Shown piece after piece: positions 54,439 through 62,882 of a DNA stretch of 64,000 nt. The notes below the pieces were generated by a model. It did not search any database, was not told where the DNA came from, and saw only the letters and a list, made by a program, of their open reading frames with translations. Position 1 is the stretch's first letter; every line of letters starts with the position of its first letter. This DNA is from Helicobacter sp. MIT 11-5569 (lineage in GTDB: Bacteria; Campylobacterota; Campylobacteria; Campylobacterales; Helicobacteraceae). The stretch spans positions 124,001 to 188,000 of the forward strand of contig NZ_JRPB02000002.1 of assembly GCF_000765695.2 (NCBI RefSeq), read 5' to 3'. The position numbers were made by a program, and so were the translations under genes.

Positions 54439-55100
54439 TGCGTGCGAAAATTTTGTTACTAGAAGATGATATGGCGTTGCAAGAGATTATTGCGGAATGT
54501 TTAGAAGAAGAGGGTTACGCGGTTGTTTGCTGTAATAATGGTTTAGACGCAGCAAACAAAGCCTATGAAATGGATTTTGATATTTTATTGCTTGATGTAA
54601 TGGTTGCCGGACAGAGCGGGTTTGAAGCATTGCGCGAGATTAGAGAGAGCGGAAAAGACACGCCCGCGATTTTTATTACCGCATTAAACACATTAAAAGA
54701 CTTAGAAATTGGCTTTAAAAGTGGCTGTGATGATTATCTTAAGAAGCCTTTTGAGCTTTCAGAACTTTTATTAAGAATACAAGCGCAACTCAAGCGCAAA
54801 GGCAAAAATACTATCTTTGATTTTGGCAATGGCTATTGCTTTGATAGCAAAACAGAAATATTATATTTAGACAATAAAATCCAAAAAATCCCCGCAAAAG
54901 AAAGGGAGTTATTAAAGATTCTACTAAAGCATGAAGGAGAATTTGTAGCCTTAGAGCAGATTTATAGTGTATTGTGGGGATATGATGAAGAGCCAAGTGA
55001 GCTTAGCTTGCGCGTGTATATTAAGAATCTACGCCATATCGTAGGAAAAGATAATATCCTAACAAGGCGCGGTGAGGGCTATTGCTACAAAAAAGCATAA
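54438..55100 (+). CDS. OmpR-family response regulator
   Basis: Product of 220 residues. Receiver: acidic cluster LLEDDMA (Asp10, Asp11), phospho-acceptor Asp53 in LLLDVMVAG (the usual MMP loop reads MVA), Ala/Thr in ITALN, Lys in LKKPFE. The C-terminal winged helix (about 125-220) shows PAKERELLKILLKHEGEFV and SLRVYIKNLRHIVGKDNI with TRRGEGYCY. Its partner kinase starts 22 bases downstream. The target genes are unknown. Confidence 0.93.
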   Translation: MRAKILLLEDDMALQEIIAECLEEEGYAVVCCNNGLDAANKAYEMDFDILLLDVMVAGQSGFEALREIRESGKDTPAIFITALNTLKDLEIGFKSGCDDYLKKPFELSELLLRIQAQLKRKGKNTIFDFGNGYCFDSKTEILYLDNKIQKIPAKERELLKILLKHEGEFVALEQIYSVLWGYDEEPSELSLRVYIKNLRHIVGKDNILTRRGEGYCYKKA

Positions 55101-55122
55101 AAAGGGTATAAAAAGGTTCAAA

Positions 55123-56412
55123 ATGCAAAAAGCGCAAATAGATGTCAGTAAAAAAACCGCTTTTAAGATTCTCGCATTATATATGCTAACAAGTTGCGTG
55201 TTTTTGGTGGTTGTATTTTATGGTTGGTATCAGACAAAAAAGGATTCTATCCTAGAATCTAAAATCAATGCACTTTTTGAAAATGCGCATACTTTGGTTG
55301 TGTATTTGTATGAACAATCTCAAAATAACCCCGCAAAAGCCTTAGATTACAAAGAGCTTTTTAAAAGCGCGTATAGAGAACTTGGGATTCCTTTTTTGCT
55401 GGTTAGAGACAATGGAGAAATTATTTTTAGCGCGTTAGAAGAGATTAACACACCTAATCAAGTGCGAGAAATTTTAGATGCGCAAAGCTTCTTAAAAGCA
55501 TCAAACCACAGAAGAGATAAAATCGTATTTGCTGATACAGGAATGTATTTCATCACACAGCGTGGCGGGAGATTTTGGCATTTAATGCAACGCAATTTTA
55601 GAGACAAATCTTCAAATGCAATCTATATGCTAGTGTATTCAAAAGGCATACAATCCGAGCTTTACGCGCTTTTAGGCGTGATTTTTGCAAGCTTTATCGG
55701 CGCGCTTTTAGCGATGAGCGTGGTTGCATATTTTTTACTCTCTCTAAGCCTAAAACCCCTAAGAGAGAAAATCCAGCATTTAAACGCGTTTATCAAAGAT
55801 TCCACACACGAGATAAACACACCTTTGAGCATAATCTTAATGAGCATTGAGCGGATTAAAACGCAAGAATTAAGCACTGCAGAGCAAAAAAAGTTTGAAC
55901 GCATAAAGCTAGCAGCGCAAACATTAGAGCAGATTTACCAAGATTTGCTCTTTAACGCATTTGATGAAGCAAAAGATTCAAAACTTGAAACAATCGCCCT
56001 AGAAGCGTTAATCGCAGAGCGTATTGCATATTTCGAGCCTTTTTTTAAGCAAAAAAATATCGCAATAACATTTTCTCTAAAAGGCTGCACCAAAAGTAGC
56101 ATTAGCGCAAACCATAGCAGAATCTCACGCGTAGTGGATAATCTCCTTGATAATGCACTAAAATACACGCAAAATGGCGGAAGCGTGGAAGTAACCTTAG
56201 GACAGAATTTTTTACGCATAAAAGATAATGGTTGTGGGATAAATAAAAAACATCTTGATAAGATTTTTAAACGCTATTATCGTGCTAATGCAGACCAAGG
56301 CGGATTTGGAATCGGACTTGCCTTAGTGCAGCAAATTTGCGCACTTTATAAAATCACAATCACATGCACTAGCGTAGAGGGAGAGGGAAGCACATTTCAA
56401 TTAGAATGGTAA
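55123..56412 (+). CDS. sensor histidine kinase
   Basis: Product of 429 residues from ATG 55123 (AAAAAGG upstream); the open frame extends to 55072 but an earlier start would overlap the regulator. TM1 about 15-33, a periplasmic region of about 145 residues, TM2 about 183-207, then HisKA with His229 in STHEINTPLS. The HATPase domain has the N box DNLLDNALKY, G1 DNGCGI and G2 GGFGIGLALVQ. The sensor domain is not recognised. It is the last gene before the sigma-54 promoter of flgE. Confidence 0.92.
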   Translation: MQKAQIDVSKKTAFKILALYMLTSCVFLVVVFYGWYQTKKDSILESKINALFENAHTLVVYLYEQSQNNPAKALDYKELFKSAYRELGIPFLLVRDNGEIIFSALEEINTPNQVREILDAQSFLKASNHRRDKIVFADTGMYFITQRGGRFWHLMQRNFRDKSSNAIYMLVYSKGIQSELYALLGVIFASFIGALLAMSVVAYFLLSLSLKPLREKIQHLNAFIKDSTHEINTPLSIILMSIERIKTQELSTAEQKKFERIKLAAQTLEQIYQDLLFNAFDEAKDSKLETIALEALIAERIAYFEPFFKQKNIAITFSLKGCTKSSISANHSRISRVVDNLLDNALKYTQNGGSVEVTLGQNFLRIKDNGCGINKKHLDKIFKRYYRANADQGGFGIGLALVQQICALYKITITCTSVEGEGSTFQLEW

Positions 56413-56432
56413 TTCACCTTTTTAACTAAAAG

Positions 56433-56449
56433 TTGGAATAGTAATTGCT
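56433..56449 (+). promoter_or_regulatory. sigma-54 promoter of flgE
   Basis: TTGGAATAGTAATTGCT. The invariant GG (56435-56436) and GC (56447-56448) are separated by exactly 10 bases, the -24/-12 geometry of RpoN promoters. It lies 37 bases before the flgE ATG. Hook genes are sigma-54-dependent in Helicobacter and Campylobacter, and rpoN itself is encoded in this window. Confidence 0.7.
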
Positions 56450-56485
56450 TAACACTTTGCAAAATACTTTTTAAAAGGATTGCAA

Positions 56486-58837
56486 ATGTTACGTTCATTA
56501 TGGTCAGGTGTAAGCGGTATGCAAGCACATCAAGTTGCATTAGATGTTGAGTCAAACAATATTGCAAACGTTAATACTAATGGTTTTAAATATGCAAGAG
56601 CAGATTTTTCTACAATGATTAGTCAGACAAAACGTGCTGCTACGATTCCTTATGCAGGATATGGAGGAGTGAATAATTATTCTGTCGGTTTAGGAACAGG
56701 GATTGAAACAACAACTAAAGTTTTCGAACAAGGTTCTTTGCAAAATACAGATAGAAAAGGAGACTTGGCACTAAGTGGTCAAGGATTGTTTGTTGTTAGT
56801 AACAATGGCGGATATTCTAATATGTATACTAGAGATGGTGCTTTTATGTTTGACGCGGTTGGAAACTTCGTTAATACAAGCGGATTTATCGTGCAAGGTT
56901 GGGTTAGGGATTTATCTAAGCTAGGTTGTGCTTGTGGTGGGGATGCTTTAAACAGAGTGGATTCCACAGGTCCGGTTGGGAATATCACGATTGACCCACG
57001 TCTTACGATTCCAGCGAGAAAGACAAGTGTGGTTACAGGGAATATCAACCTAACAAGTGGTAATAAAACAGAAAACATTACTTGTCCAAGTCCGCTAGAT
57101 AGCTCTGGCTCAAATAACTATATCGCAGGGGGATTAGATAGAGTTTATGATACAAGCGATAAACAGCATGAGATTCCTAAAGATATGGGTGTAATGTTTA
57201 ATGAGTCAGGAGAGGCACTACGTCTCCAAGAAGGGCAAGGGGTATGGATTAGCTACCAAACAGCGACATCAAGACCTATCGACATAGGCAACAACCTTGG
57301 CAATGGTCCAATTTCTACTACTGTAACGATTAATGGTGAAACAATCACTTGGACAAATGATACTACTGCAAATGGCACTAACCATTTATTAGCTGCTCAA
57401 AGAGCGATTAATAACTTCAAAGACAAAACGGGTGTAGAAGCGATTATTGAAAATAATAGGCTTATTTTGCAAAACAAAAACCAAACTGATGGAAGTGAGA
57501 AAACTAAAAATATTGATGCAAGTGGTTTTGATAATGGAATCTTTAATGGTGGTGGATTTGTGCAAGGAGCTCCTGGAGATTCCACATCTACCAAAGTTAC
57601 AACTGCTTTTAGATATGAGTATAATCAACAAACAACACCTAATTTAGATGCTGGGAAGTTTAGAACCACAGAGGATTTACGCGCAATCATGCAAGCAGAT
57701 GCAAATCGTGTGAAGATTTTTGGTGGGGATTCTGGTGCATATCAAAGGGCTGCTAGCAATGGTGCAACCAATGCAGCAAATGGTCCAGGTAGGATTCCAG
57801 ATTCAGGCTCTCAACTTGCTCCAACTAGGGGTCCAAATAATATCGGTTTTAATAATAGTGCTTATGGGGTCAAGGTTACTTTAAATAGCTTAGGGCAATT
57901 TGAGATTATGAACAAAGATGATGGTCATAAAGCAGATAGTGCAAACTCTACTGGGGTAATCGGAGATGCAGCATTTGATAGCTTAAATATTTTTGTCTCT
58001 GCATTCCATGATGCAAATACCTCAAGCAATGTCTTGTTTAAAAACCAAATGAAAGCGATGAATACAGGTGTGTTGGTCGAAGGTGGGCAAGTAACAACAA
58101 CTTCTGGCTTAAGAATGGCGACATTTGCACAAACGATTGATATTTATGATAGTTTGGGTAATAAACACGAATTTACAATGCAGTTCCAAAAAGAAGGAAC
58201 ATCTGAGTGGAGCTTCCGTATTATTGTCCCAGAGCCTGCTGAGCTTATTGGTTCTACTGCACAACGCACTAATATTTTAGAAGGAGGTAGCATTACCTTT
58301 GGAGAAAATGGAGAGTTATTAGGAGTAAATCCATCTACGATTCAGTTTAAACCAAACTCAGGAGCTTCTTCTCCTCAAAATATTGAATTAAACTTTGGAA
58401 AAGGTGGTGGATTTGACGGGATTACAAGCACAGCTAGGGAATCCCAAGCGCAAAAAGTCAATGGAGATGGCTATGCTTCTGGAGTCTTAAAAGAGTATTA
58501 TTTTGACAAAACAGGAACAATGATAGGAAGCTTTGATAATGGAGTGCATCTCGCTTTAGCACAAGTAGCAGTCGCGACATTTGCAAACTATGAGGGCTTG
58601 CAAGAGAGCGGAAGCAATTTATACGCAGAATCCGCAAACTCTGGGCAAGCAACTATCGGAACAGCCGGAACAGGTGGGCGCGCTGATATTGCAGCGTCTA
58701 AACTTGAAATGAGTAACGCAGACTTATCTCGAGGACTTACACAACTTATTGTCGTCCAAAGAGGATTCCAAGCCAACTCAAAATCTGTAACCACAGCTGA
58801 CCAAATCCTAAATACACTGCTAGGCTTGAAGCAGTAA
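56486..58837 (+). CDS. flgE: flagellar hook protein FlgE
   Basis: Hook subunit of 783 residues from ATG 56486 after AAAAGGA; a TTG six bases earlier is not needed. The N-terminal rod/hook signature is LRSLWSGVSGMQAHQVALDVESNNIANVNTNGFKYARADF; the last residues keep the C-terminal helix typical of FlgE/FlgG (GLTQLIVVQRGFQANSKSVTTADQILNTLLGLKQ). A short Cys-containing stretch, CACGG, lies near 147. The middle domain (about 180-600) is longer than in enterics, as in other Helicobacter. A strong terminator follows. Confidence 0.95.
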   Translation: MLRSLWSGVSGMQAHQVALDVESNNIANVNTNGFKYARADFSTMISQTKRAATIPYAGYGGVNNYSVGLGTGIETTTKVFEQGSLQNTDRKGDLALSGQGLFVVSNNGGYSNMYTRDGAFMFDAVGNFVNTSGFIVQGWVRDLSKLGCACGGDALNRVDSTGPVGNITIDPRLTIPARKTSVVTGNINLTSGNKTENITCPSPLDSSGSNNYIAGGLDRVYDTSDKQHEIPKDMGVMFNESGEALRLQEGQGVWISYQTATSRPIDIGNNLGNGPISTTVTINGETITWTNDTTANGTNHLLAAQRAINNFKDKTGVEAIIENNRLILQNKNQTDGSEKTKNIDASGFDNGIFNGGGFVQGAPGDSTSTKVTTAFRYEYNQQTTPNLDAGKFRTTEDLRAIMQADANRVKIFGGDSGAYQRAASNGATNAANGPGRIPDSGSQLAPTRGPNNIGFNNSAYGVKVTLNSLGQFEIMNKDDGHKADSANSTGVIGDAAFDSLNIFVSAFHDANTSSNVLFKNQMKAMNTGVLVEGGQVTTTSGLRMATFAQTIDIYDSLGNKHEFTMQFQKEGTSEWSFRIIVPEPAELIGSTAQRTNILEGGSITFGENGELLGVNPSTIQFKPNSGASSPQNIELNFGKGGGFDGITSTARESQAQKVNGDGYASGVLKEYYFDKTGTMIGSFDNGVHLALAQVAVATFANYEGLQESGSNLYAESANSGQATIGTAGTGGRADIAASKLEMSNADLSRGLTQLIVVQRGFQANSKSVTTADQILNTLLGLKQ

Positions 58838-58923
58838 TTTTAAGGTAATGCGCTAACGCAAAATCCCTAACCATAGCCAACCAAGTTTAACTCTTTGGCT
58901 GGCGTGAAGTAGCAATCTTCTTT

Positions 58924-58968
58924 AGCCCCTAGATTCTATCTTTTTGGAATCGTGGGGCTTTTGTTTTT
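58924..58968 (+). terminator. intrinsic terminator of flgE
   Basis: AGCCCC / GGGGCT outer stem with an inner GATTC / GAATC stem and a short loop, followed by TTTTGTTTTT. The hairpin lies 87 bases after the flgE stop. The 86 bases between hold a smaller inverted repeat (AGCCAA / TTGGCT). The rest of the gap to 59142 is AT-rich, with a TAGAAT box near 59050 and nothing else I can name. Confidence 0.72.
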
Positions 58969-59142
58969 ATAAATTGTAATTATTTTATATATATTTTACA
59001 GGCGTTTTAAATCTATTTTAAAATTTATTTTAATATAGTTTTAAGCTAGAATTAACCTTACAAAATTTCAAAGTCGCAAGCTATTACAGGTATTTTAGAG
59101 AAGAGATTGATAAGAAAGCAGGTATAACAAGGATTTAATTTT

Positions 59143-59374
59143 ATGAGTAAAAAAGATAGCATAAAAGAAAATATCGGAACACTAAGAGCGTTTGCTATAT
59201 TATTTTTAACTTCAATCTTTGGTGTTTTGGGATATGCTGTAGCTAATTTTGAATCTTTGGACTTTTTTAAAATGTTTGCAGGAATTATAATTTTAATTTT
59301 TTTTAGTTTCTATATTTGCTTTTATTATTAAAAAACATAGAGAGCAAATAAAATTATTGGAGGAATTAGAATAA
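59143..59374 (+). CDS. small membrane protein, frame broken at a T8 run (62 aa as read, 76 aa if T7)
   Basis: From ATG 59143 (AAGGATTT upstream) the frame gives 62 residues with two hydrophobic helices (about 14-34 and 40-58) and a sudden FYICFYY end. If the T8 run at 59297-59304 had 7 T's, the frame would continue to a stop at 59372-59374: the second helix finishes as ILIFLVSIFAFII and a charged tail KKHREQIKLLEELE follows. That stop would overlap the next ATG (TAATG) and the GGAGG ribosome site of the next gene falls inside the tail. This makes the longer frame the likely ancestral one. Function unknown. Confidence 0.6.
59297..59304 (+). repeat. T8 run, likely frameshift site
   Basis: Eight T's inside the second helix of the small membrane protein. 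Removal of one T joins the first helix to a well-formed charged tail and to a coupled downstream gene. It may be a genuine phase-variable or decaying site, or a sequencing error in a homopolymer. Confidence 0.6.
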
Positions 59375-59463
59375 TGATAAATGGTATCATCTTAATCGTA
59401 TCTAGTCTTATTGCATTGGGCGTTTGCGTTTGGCTTCTAGCTAAAAGTATAGCTAAAGAATAA
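59374..59463 (+). CDS. 29-residue single-span membrane peptide
   Basis: ATG 59374 to TAA 59461-59463 encodes MINGIILIVSSLIALGVCVW and a short basic tail (LLAKSIAKE): a single transmembrane helix with positive C-terminal end. TTGGAGGAATTAGAATA gives a strong ribosome site at proper spacing. The ATG overlaps the stop of the T7 form of the preceding gene, so the two look like a coupled pair. Too short for most gene finders; I do not recognise a family. Confidence 0.55.
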   Translation: MINGIILIVSSLIALGVCVWLLAKSIAKE

Positions 59464-59857
59464 TATTAATAGTTTTCTCTGAAATGTAGGATAGGCTTTT
59501 ATGTTTCAAAAGATAAACTCTTTTAACTAAAATCAAATAAACTCTGCGAAGCTCATTACATAAAAACCGCAAAAATGAAAATGCAACGCGCTTATGCTCG
59601 GTTTGGTTATTTTCTTGCCACTGAATTTGGCGCGAAAGATACAAATCTAAAAGAATTGTAGGAATAAGCTTCGTAGCTTTTGCAAATCTCAATAAAAGGC
59701 TGTTTTGAGTTGATTTGGAATCCTACTTTAAGCTAGTATAATGCACTAAATATTATAGTATTAAACTAAATAAACTTGATATTAGTAGTATAAACTTTAT
59801 TGATTTTTTTGTATTTTTTGCTATAATGCGCCAAAATTTTTTAAAAAGGATTAAATT
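59464..59857. other. 394-base gap before htpG with coding-like debris and two promoter boxes
   Basis: From 59537 to 59658 one plus frame reads like decayed protein (for example KLCEAHYIKTAK, then RAYARFGYFLATEFGAKD) without a start, and a second frame from 59661 gives GISFVAFANLNKRLF. A 79-codon frame is also open on the minus strand (59453-59692, TTG start, no ribosome site). This could be a degraded gene or a dispersed repeat. The 3' end holds promoter-like boxes near 59737 and 59823. Confidence 0.4.
59823..59828 (+). promoter_or_regulatory. promoter -10 box of htpG
   Basis: TATAAT in TTTTTGCTATAATGCG, an extended -10 (TGC) 30 bases before the ATG. A second TATAAT lies at 59737-59742. No CIRCE or HAIR inverted repeat is visible, so heat-shock control by HrcA or HspR is not supported here. 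Confidence 0.55.
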
Positions 59858-61741
59858 ATGGCAAAGCATACTTTTCAAACAGAAGTGAATCAACTCTTAG
59901 ATTTGATGATACATTCTTTGTATTCTAATAAAGAAATTTTTTTAAGAGAGCTTATAAGCAACGCGTCAGACGCGCTTGACAAACTACAATATTTAACACT
60001 AACTGATGAAAAACTAAAATCCCTTAGCTTCACCCCAAAAATTGATATTTCCTTTGATAGTGAGAAAAATATTTTAACCATTAGCGATAGTGGAATCGGA
60101 ATGAACGAGCAAGATTTGATTGAGAATCTAGGAACGATTGCGAAAAGTGGGACGAAAAATTTTCTCTCCAAACTTAGCGGGGATAAGAAAAAGGATTCCG
60201 CGTTAATTGGGCAATTTGGTGTGGGATTTTATTCTGCATTTATGGTTGCAAGCAAAATCATTGTAACAACCAAAAAAGCTGGAGAAGAACAAGCTTATGC
60301 GTGGATTAGCAATGGAAGCGGAGAATTTGAGATTGAAAAATGCGAAAAAGAGTCGCATGGAAGCGAGATTAAACTTTATCTCAAAGAGGACGAAAAGGAA
60401 TGGACAAGCCGCTGGAGGATTGAAGAGATTATCAAAAAATATTCTGACCATATTCCATTCCCGATTTTCTTGCATTACACAGAGACCAAAAGTGAGGGCG
60501 AGGGTGAGAGCAAAAAAGAGATTATAGAAGAGAAAAATGAGCAAGTGAATAAAGCGTCTGCGCTTTGGCGTGTGGCGAAAAAGGACTTAAAAGACGAGGA
60601 ATATAAAGAGTTTTATAAAAATTTAAGCTATGATTCTAGCGATCCGCTTTCTTGGATTCACACAAAAGTAGAGGGGACATTAGAATACACGACTTTATTT
60701 TATATTCCGCAAAGTGCGCCTTTTGATTTGTATCGTGTGGATTATAAAAGTGGTGTGAAACTCTATGTCAAGCGCGTGTTTATCACTGATGATGATAAAG
60801 AGCTTTTACCGCCTTATTTGCGCTTTGTGCGTGGGATTATTGATAGCGAGGATTTGCCACTTAATGTAAGTCGTGAGATTCTGCAACAAAACAGAATCCT
60901 AGCAACAATCAAATCTGCTTCTACAAAAAAGATTTTAAGTGAGATTGAAGCTTTGCAAAAAGATGAAGAAAAATACAAAACTTTTTATAAAGAGTTTGGC
61001 AGATGTCTAAAAGAGGGAGTTTATAGCGATTTTGAAAATAAAGAAAAGTTGTTAGAGTTTTTGCGCTTCCAATCTAGCAAGAGCGAGGGGGCAGAGATTA
61101 GCTTCAAAGCATATAAAGAACGTATGATTGAGGGGCAAAAAGCGATGTATTATCTACAAGGCGAAGATTTAGAGCTACTAAAAAATTCTCCTTTGTTAGA
61201 CGCGTTTAAGCAAAAAGGGATTGAAGTGCTATTCTTTAGCGATGAGATTGATGGAATCGTAATGCCAATGGTAGGCGAGTATGACAAAACACCATTGCGC
61301 GCGATTACTTCTAAAGAGGCTTTGGAGGATTTGGGCGAAGTTAGTATTGCAGAAGAAACGCAAGAGAAATTTAAGGGCTTATTAGAAGTGTTTAAACAAG
61401 CTTTGGGTGAGGAAGTGCAAGAAGTGCGCTTAAGTGCTAGATTAGTCGATGCACCTTCATGCGTAGTAGAGCCTGAAGACCAAAATAGCGCAATGCTAAA
61501 AATGATGAAACAAATGGGCGCAATGGGTATGGGTGGTGATATTCCAGAGCCAAAGCCGATTTTAGAGCTTAATCCAAACCATAGCATTTTAACGCGTCTT
61601 TTAGAAAATCAAGAGAGTGAAAAAACAAAAGAAATTGCGCATTTGTTGTTAGAGGAAGCAAAGTTGCTTGCGGGTGGTAAGCTTAAAGATGTGAATGCGT
61701 TTGTCAAACGCTTAAATACGCTTTTGCAAGAAACACTTTAA
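59858..61741 (+). CDS. htpG: Hsp90-family chaperone HtpG
   Basis: ATP-dependent chaperone of 627 residues. The N-terminal GHKL ATPase has ELISNASDALDKLQ (Asn for Mg, about 30-43), ISDSGIGMN (about 75-83) and GQFGVGFYSAF. The middle domain has the catalytic Arg in LNVSREILQQNRIL (about 332-345). The C-terminal dimerisation domain ends near LNTLLQETL with no MEEVD, as in bacteria. It stands alone with its own promoter and a shared terminator. Confidence 0.96.
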   Translation: MAKHTFQTEVNQLLDLMIHSLYSNKEIFLRELISNASDALDKLQYLTLTDEKLKSLSFTPKIDISFDSEKNILTISDSGIGMNEQDLIENLGTIAKSGTKNFLSKLSGDKKKDSALIGQFGVGFYSAFMVASKIIVTTKKAGEEQAYAWISNGSGEFEIEKCEKESHGSEIKLYLKEDEKEWTSRWRIEEIIKKYSDHIPFPIFLHYTETKSEGEGESKKEIIEEKNEQVNKASALWRVAKKDLKDEEYKEFYKNLSYDSSDPLSWIHTKVEGTLEYTTLFYIPQSAPFDLYRVDYKSGVKLYVKRVFITDDDKELLPPYLRFVRGIIDSEDLPLNVSREILQQNRILATIKSASTKKILSEIEALQKDEEKYKTFYKEFGRCLKEGVYSDFENKEKLLEFLRFQSSKSEGAEISFKAYKERMIEGQKAMYYLQGEDLELLKNSPLLDAFKQKGIEVLFFSDEIDGIVMPMVGEYDKTPLRAITSKEALEDLGEVSIAEETQEKFKGLLEVFKQALGEEVQEVRLSARLVDAPSCVVEPEDQNSAMLKMMKQMGAMGMGGDIPEPKPILELNPNHSILTRLLENQESEKTKEIAHLLLEEAKLLAGGKLKDVNAFVKRLNTLLQETL

Positions 61742-61825
61742 AAACATTTGCCAAAGAAGCGTTAAAACCAGGAAGCACTAAAACAAAGAAATGTAAAGTA
61801 GTGCTTTAGCTTGCAAAAATCTTCT

Positions 61826-61852
61826 TATAAGATTCCATAATGGAATCTTATA
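61826..61852. terminator. bidirectional terminator between htpG and corA
   Basis: Perfect 13-bp inverted repeat TATAAGATTCCAT / ATGGAATCTTATA around a single central base. It covers the corA stop codon (61848-61850) and is followed by T-rich sequence in both directions (CTTTTTC to the right, GATTTTTG on the minus strand). Confidence 0.66.
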
Positions 61853-62804
61853 GCCACTTTTTCTTTTTGAAATACAAAATAGGAAGCACAGTTGAGATTA
61901 TCATCACGCCTAAAACTATCGGATAAGAATAAGTCCATTCTAGCTCGGGCATATGTTGGAAGTTCATTCCATAAATCGTAGCAATCAGTGTTGGAGGCAT
62001 CATCGCGACAGTTACAACGGTAAAGATTTTAATCGTTTTGTTTTGTTCGATGTTGATTTGGCTAGAAAAAAGCGTTTGGATATTATCTAAAATATTCATA
62101 TTAACATTTGTAAATTCTACAAGAGAGTTAATATCTTTTAGCACGATTCCTAAGCCTTTTTTTACTTCTAAGTCGGCTTTGTTTGTGCGCAAAAGTGCAG
62201 CGATTGCAAGCCTTTTATCAAAAAGACTATCCCGCAAACTTAAGTGCATTTCTTGCAAGATTGATAGATTTTCCAAAATATCATCACCTAATTTTTTATC
62301 AAACACAACAGCGCGGCGCAAAAGGCGTGTTTGCTTAGCGATACTCTCTAGCATATCCGCGTCTTTTTCGACACGCAATTCAAAGATTTTTGCGATTAAA
62401 TCAAATCCATCTTCAAAGTTTTTTGGGCTTGCAAGCACGCGTTGTTGGATTTCATCAAAGACTTTAAATTCACTATAACGCACTGTAAAAAGGATATTAT
62501 GCGTAATCAAAAAAGTAATGGTCTCGTTGTGTAGGGTATTTTCTTCATTAGGGCGCGTTAAAAAGTAGGTGTTAATCGTAACTGTTTCACTGCTTTCCCA
62601 ATAACGCGCGGATTCTTCGATTTCTTCCCTTTCTTCTTTGGTTGGAATATCTAGTAAGTAAGTTTTGGAGATATAGGCAATCTCTTGTGCGCTTGGGTGT
62701 AGTAAATCAATCCATAAAATATCTGCACTAACTTCAATGGCTTCAATGGAATGTATGCTCTCTCTAACAACCATTCCATTGCGTTTAATAAATAAATTTA
62801 ACAT
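61848..62804 (-). CDS. corA: magnesium/cobalt transporter CorA
   Basis: Pentameric inner-membrane Mg2+ channel of 318 residues. The N-terminal cytosolic domain is alpha/beta with a long helical stalk. The two C-terminal helices carry the [13 protein letters not shown] loop, whose GMN is the selectivity filter. The last helix ends in basic residues KKKKWL. The RBS is AAGGAG. A hairpin in the leader is described separately. Confidence 0.95.
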   Translation of the reverse strand: MLNLFIKRNGMVVRESIHSIEAIEVSADILWIDLLHPSAQEIAYISKTYLLDIPTKEEREEIEESARYWESSETVTINTYFLTRPNEENTLHNETITFLITHNILFTVRYSEFKVFDEIQQRVLASPKNFEDGFDLIAKIFELRVEKDADMLESIAKQTRLLRRAVVFDKKLGDDILENLSILQEMHLSLRDSLFDKRLAIAALLRTNKADLEVKKGLGIVLKDINSLVEFTNVNMNILDNIQTLFSSQINIEQNKTIKIFTVVTVAMMPPTLIATIYGMNFQHMPELEWTYSYPIVLGVMIISTVLPILYFKKKKWL

Positions 62805-62819
62805 TATCGCTCCTTATGC

Positions 62820-62848
62820 CTAAAGGAGGATAACCTCCTTTAGTTTTT
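62820..62848. terminator. hairpin between pgk and corA (terminator-like on the plus strand)
   Basis: Perfect 10-bp stem CTAAAGGAGG / CCTCCTTTAG with a 4-base loop; on the plus strand it is followed by TTTTTG. Both neighbours are on the minus strand, where no U-tract follows. On that strand it lies 15 bases before the corA ATG and holds an AGGAGG that would be paired, so it may act as a pgk 3' end or a leader element of corA. Confidence 0.5.
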
Positions 62849-62882
62849 GTGGGTTAAAATAATCGAGGGTTCGTCCATTTTC

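Noticed and set aside
59453-59692. 79-codon minus-strand frame with TTG start
   Set aside because: There is no ribosome site, it overlaps the 29-residue peptide gene, and composition is unconvincing; kept only as part of the debris region.
59700-59857. CIRCE or HAIR heat-shock operators upstream of htpG
   Set aside because: No matching inverted repeat with the expected spacing was found.
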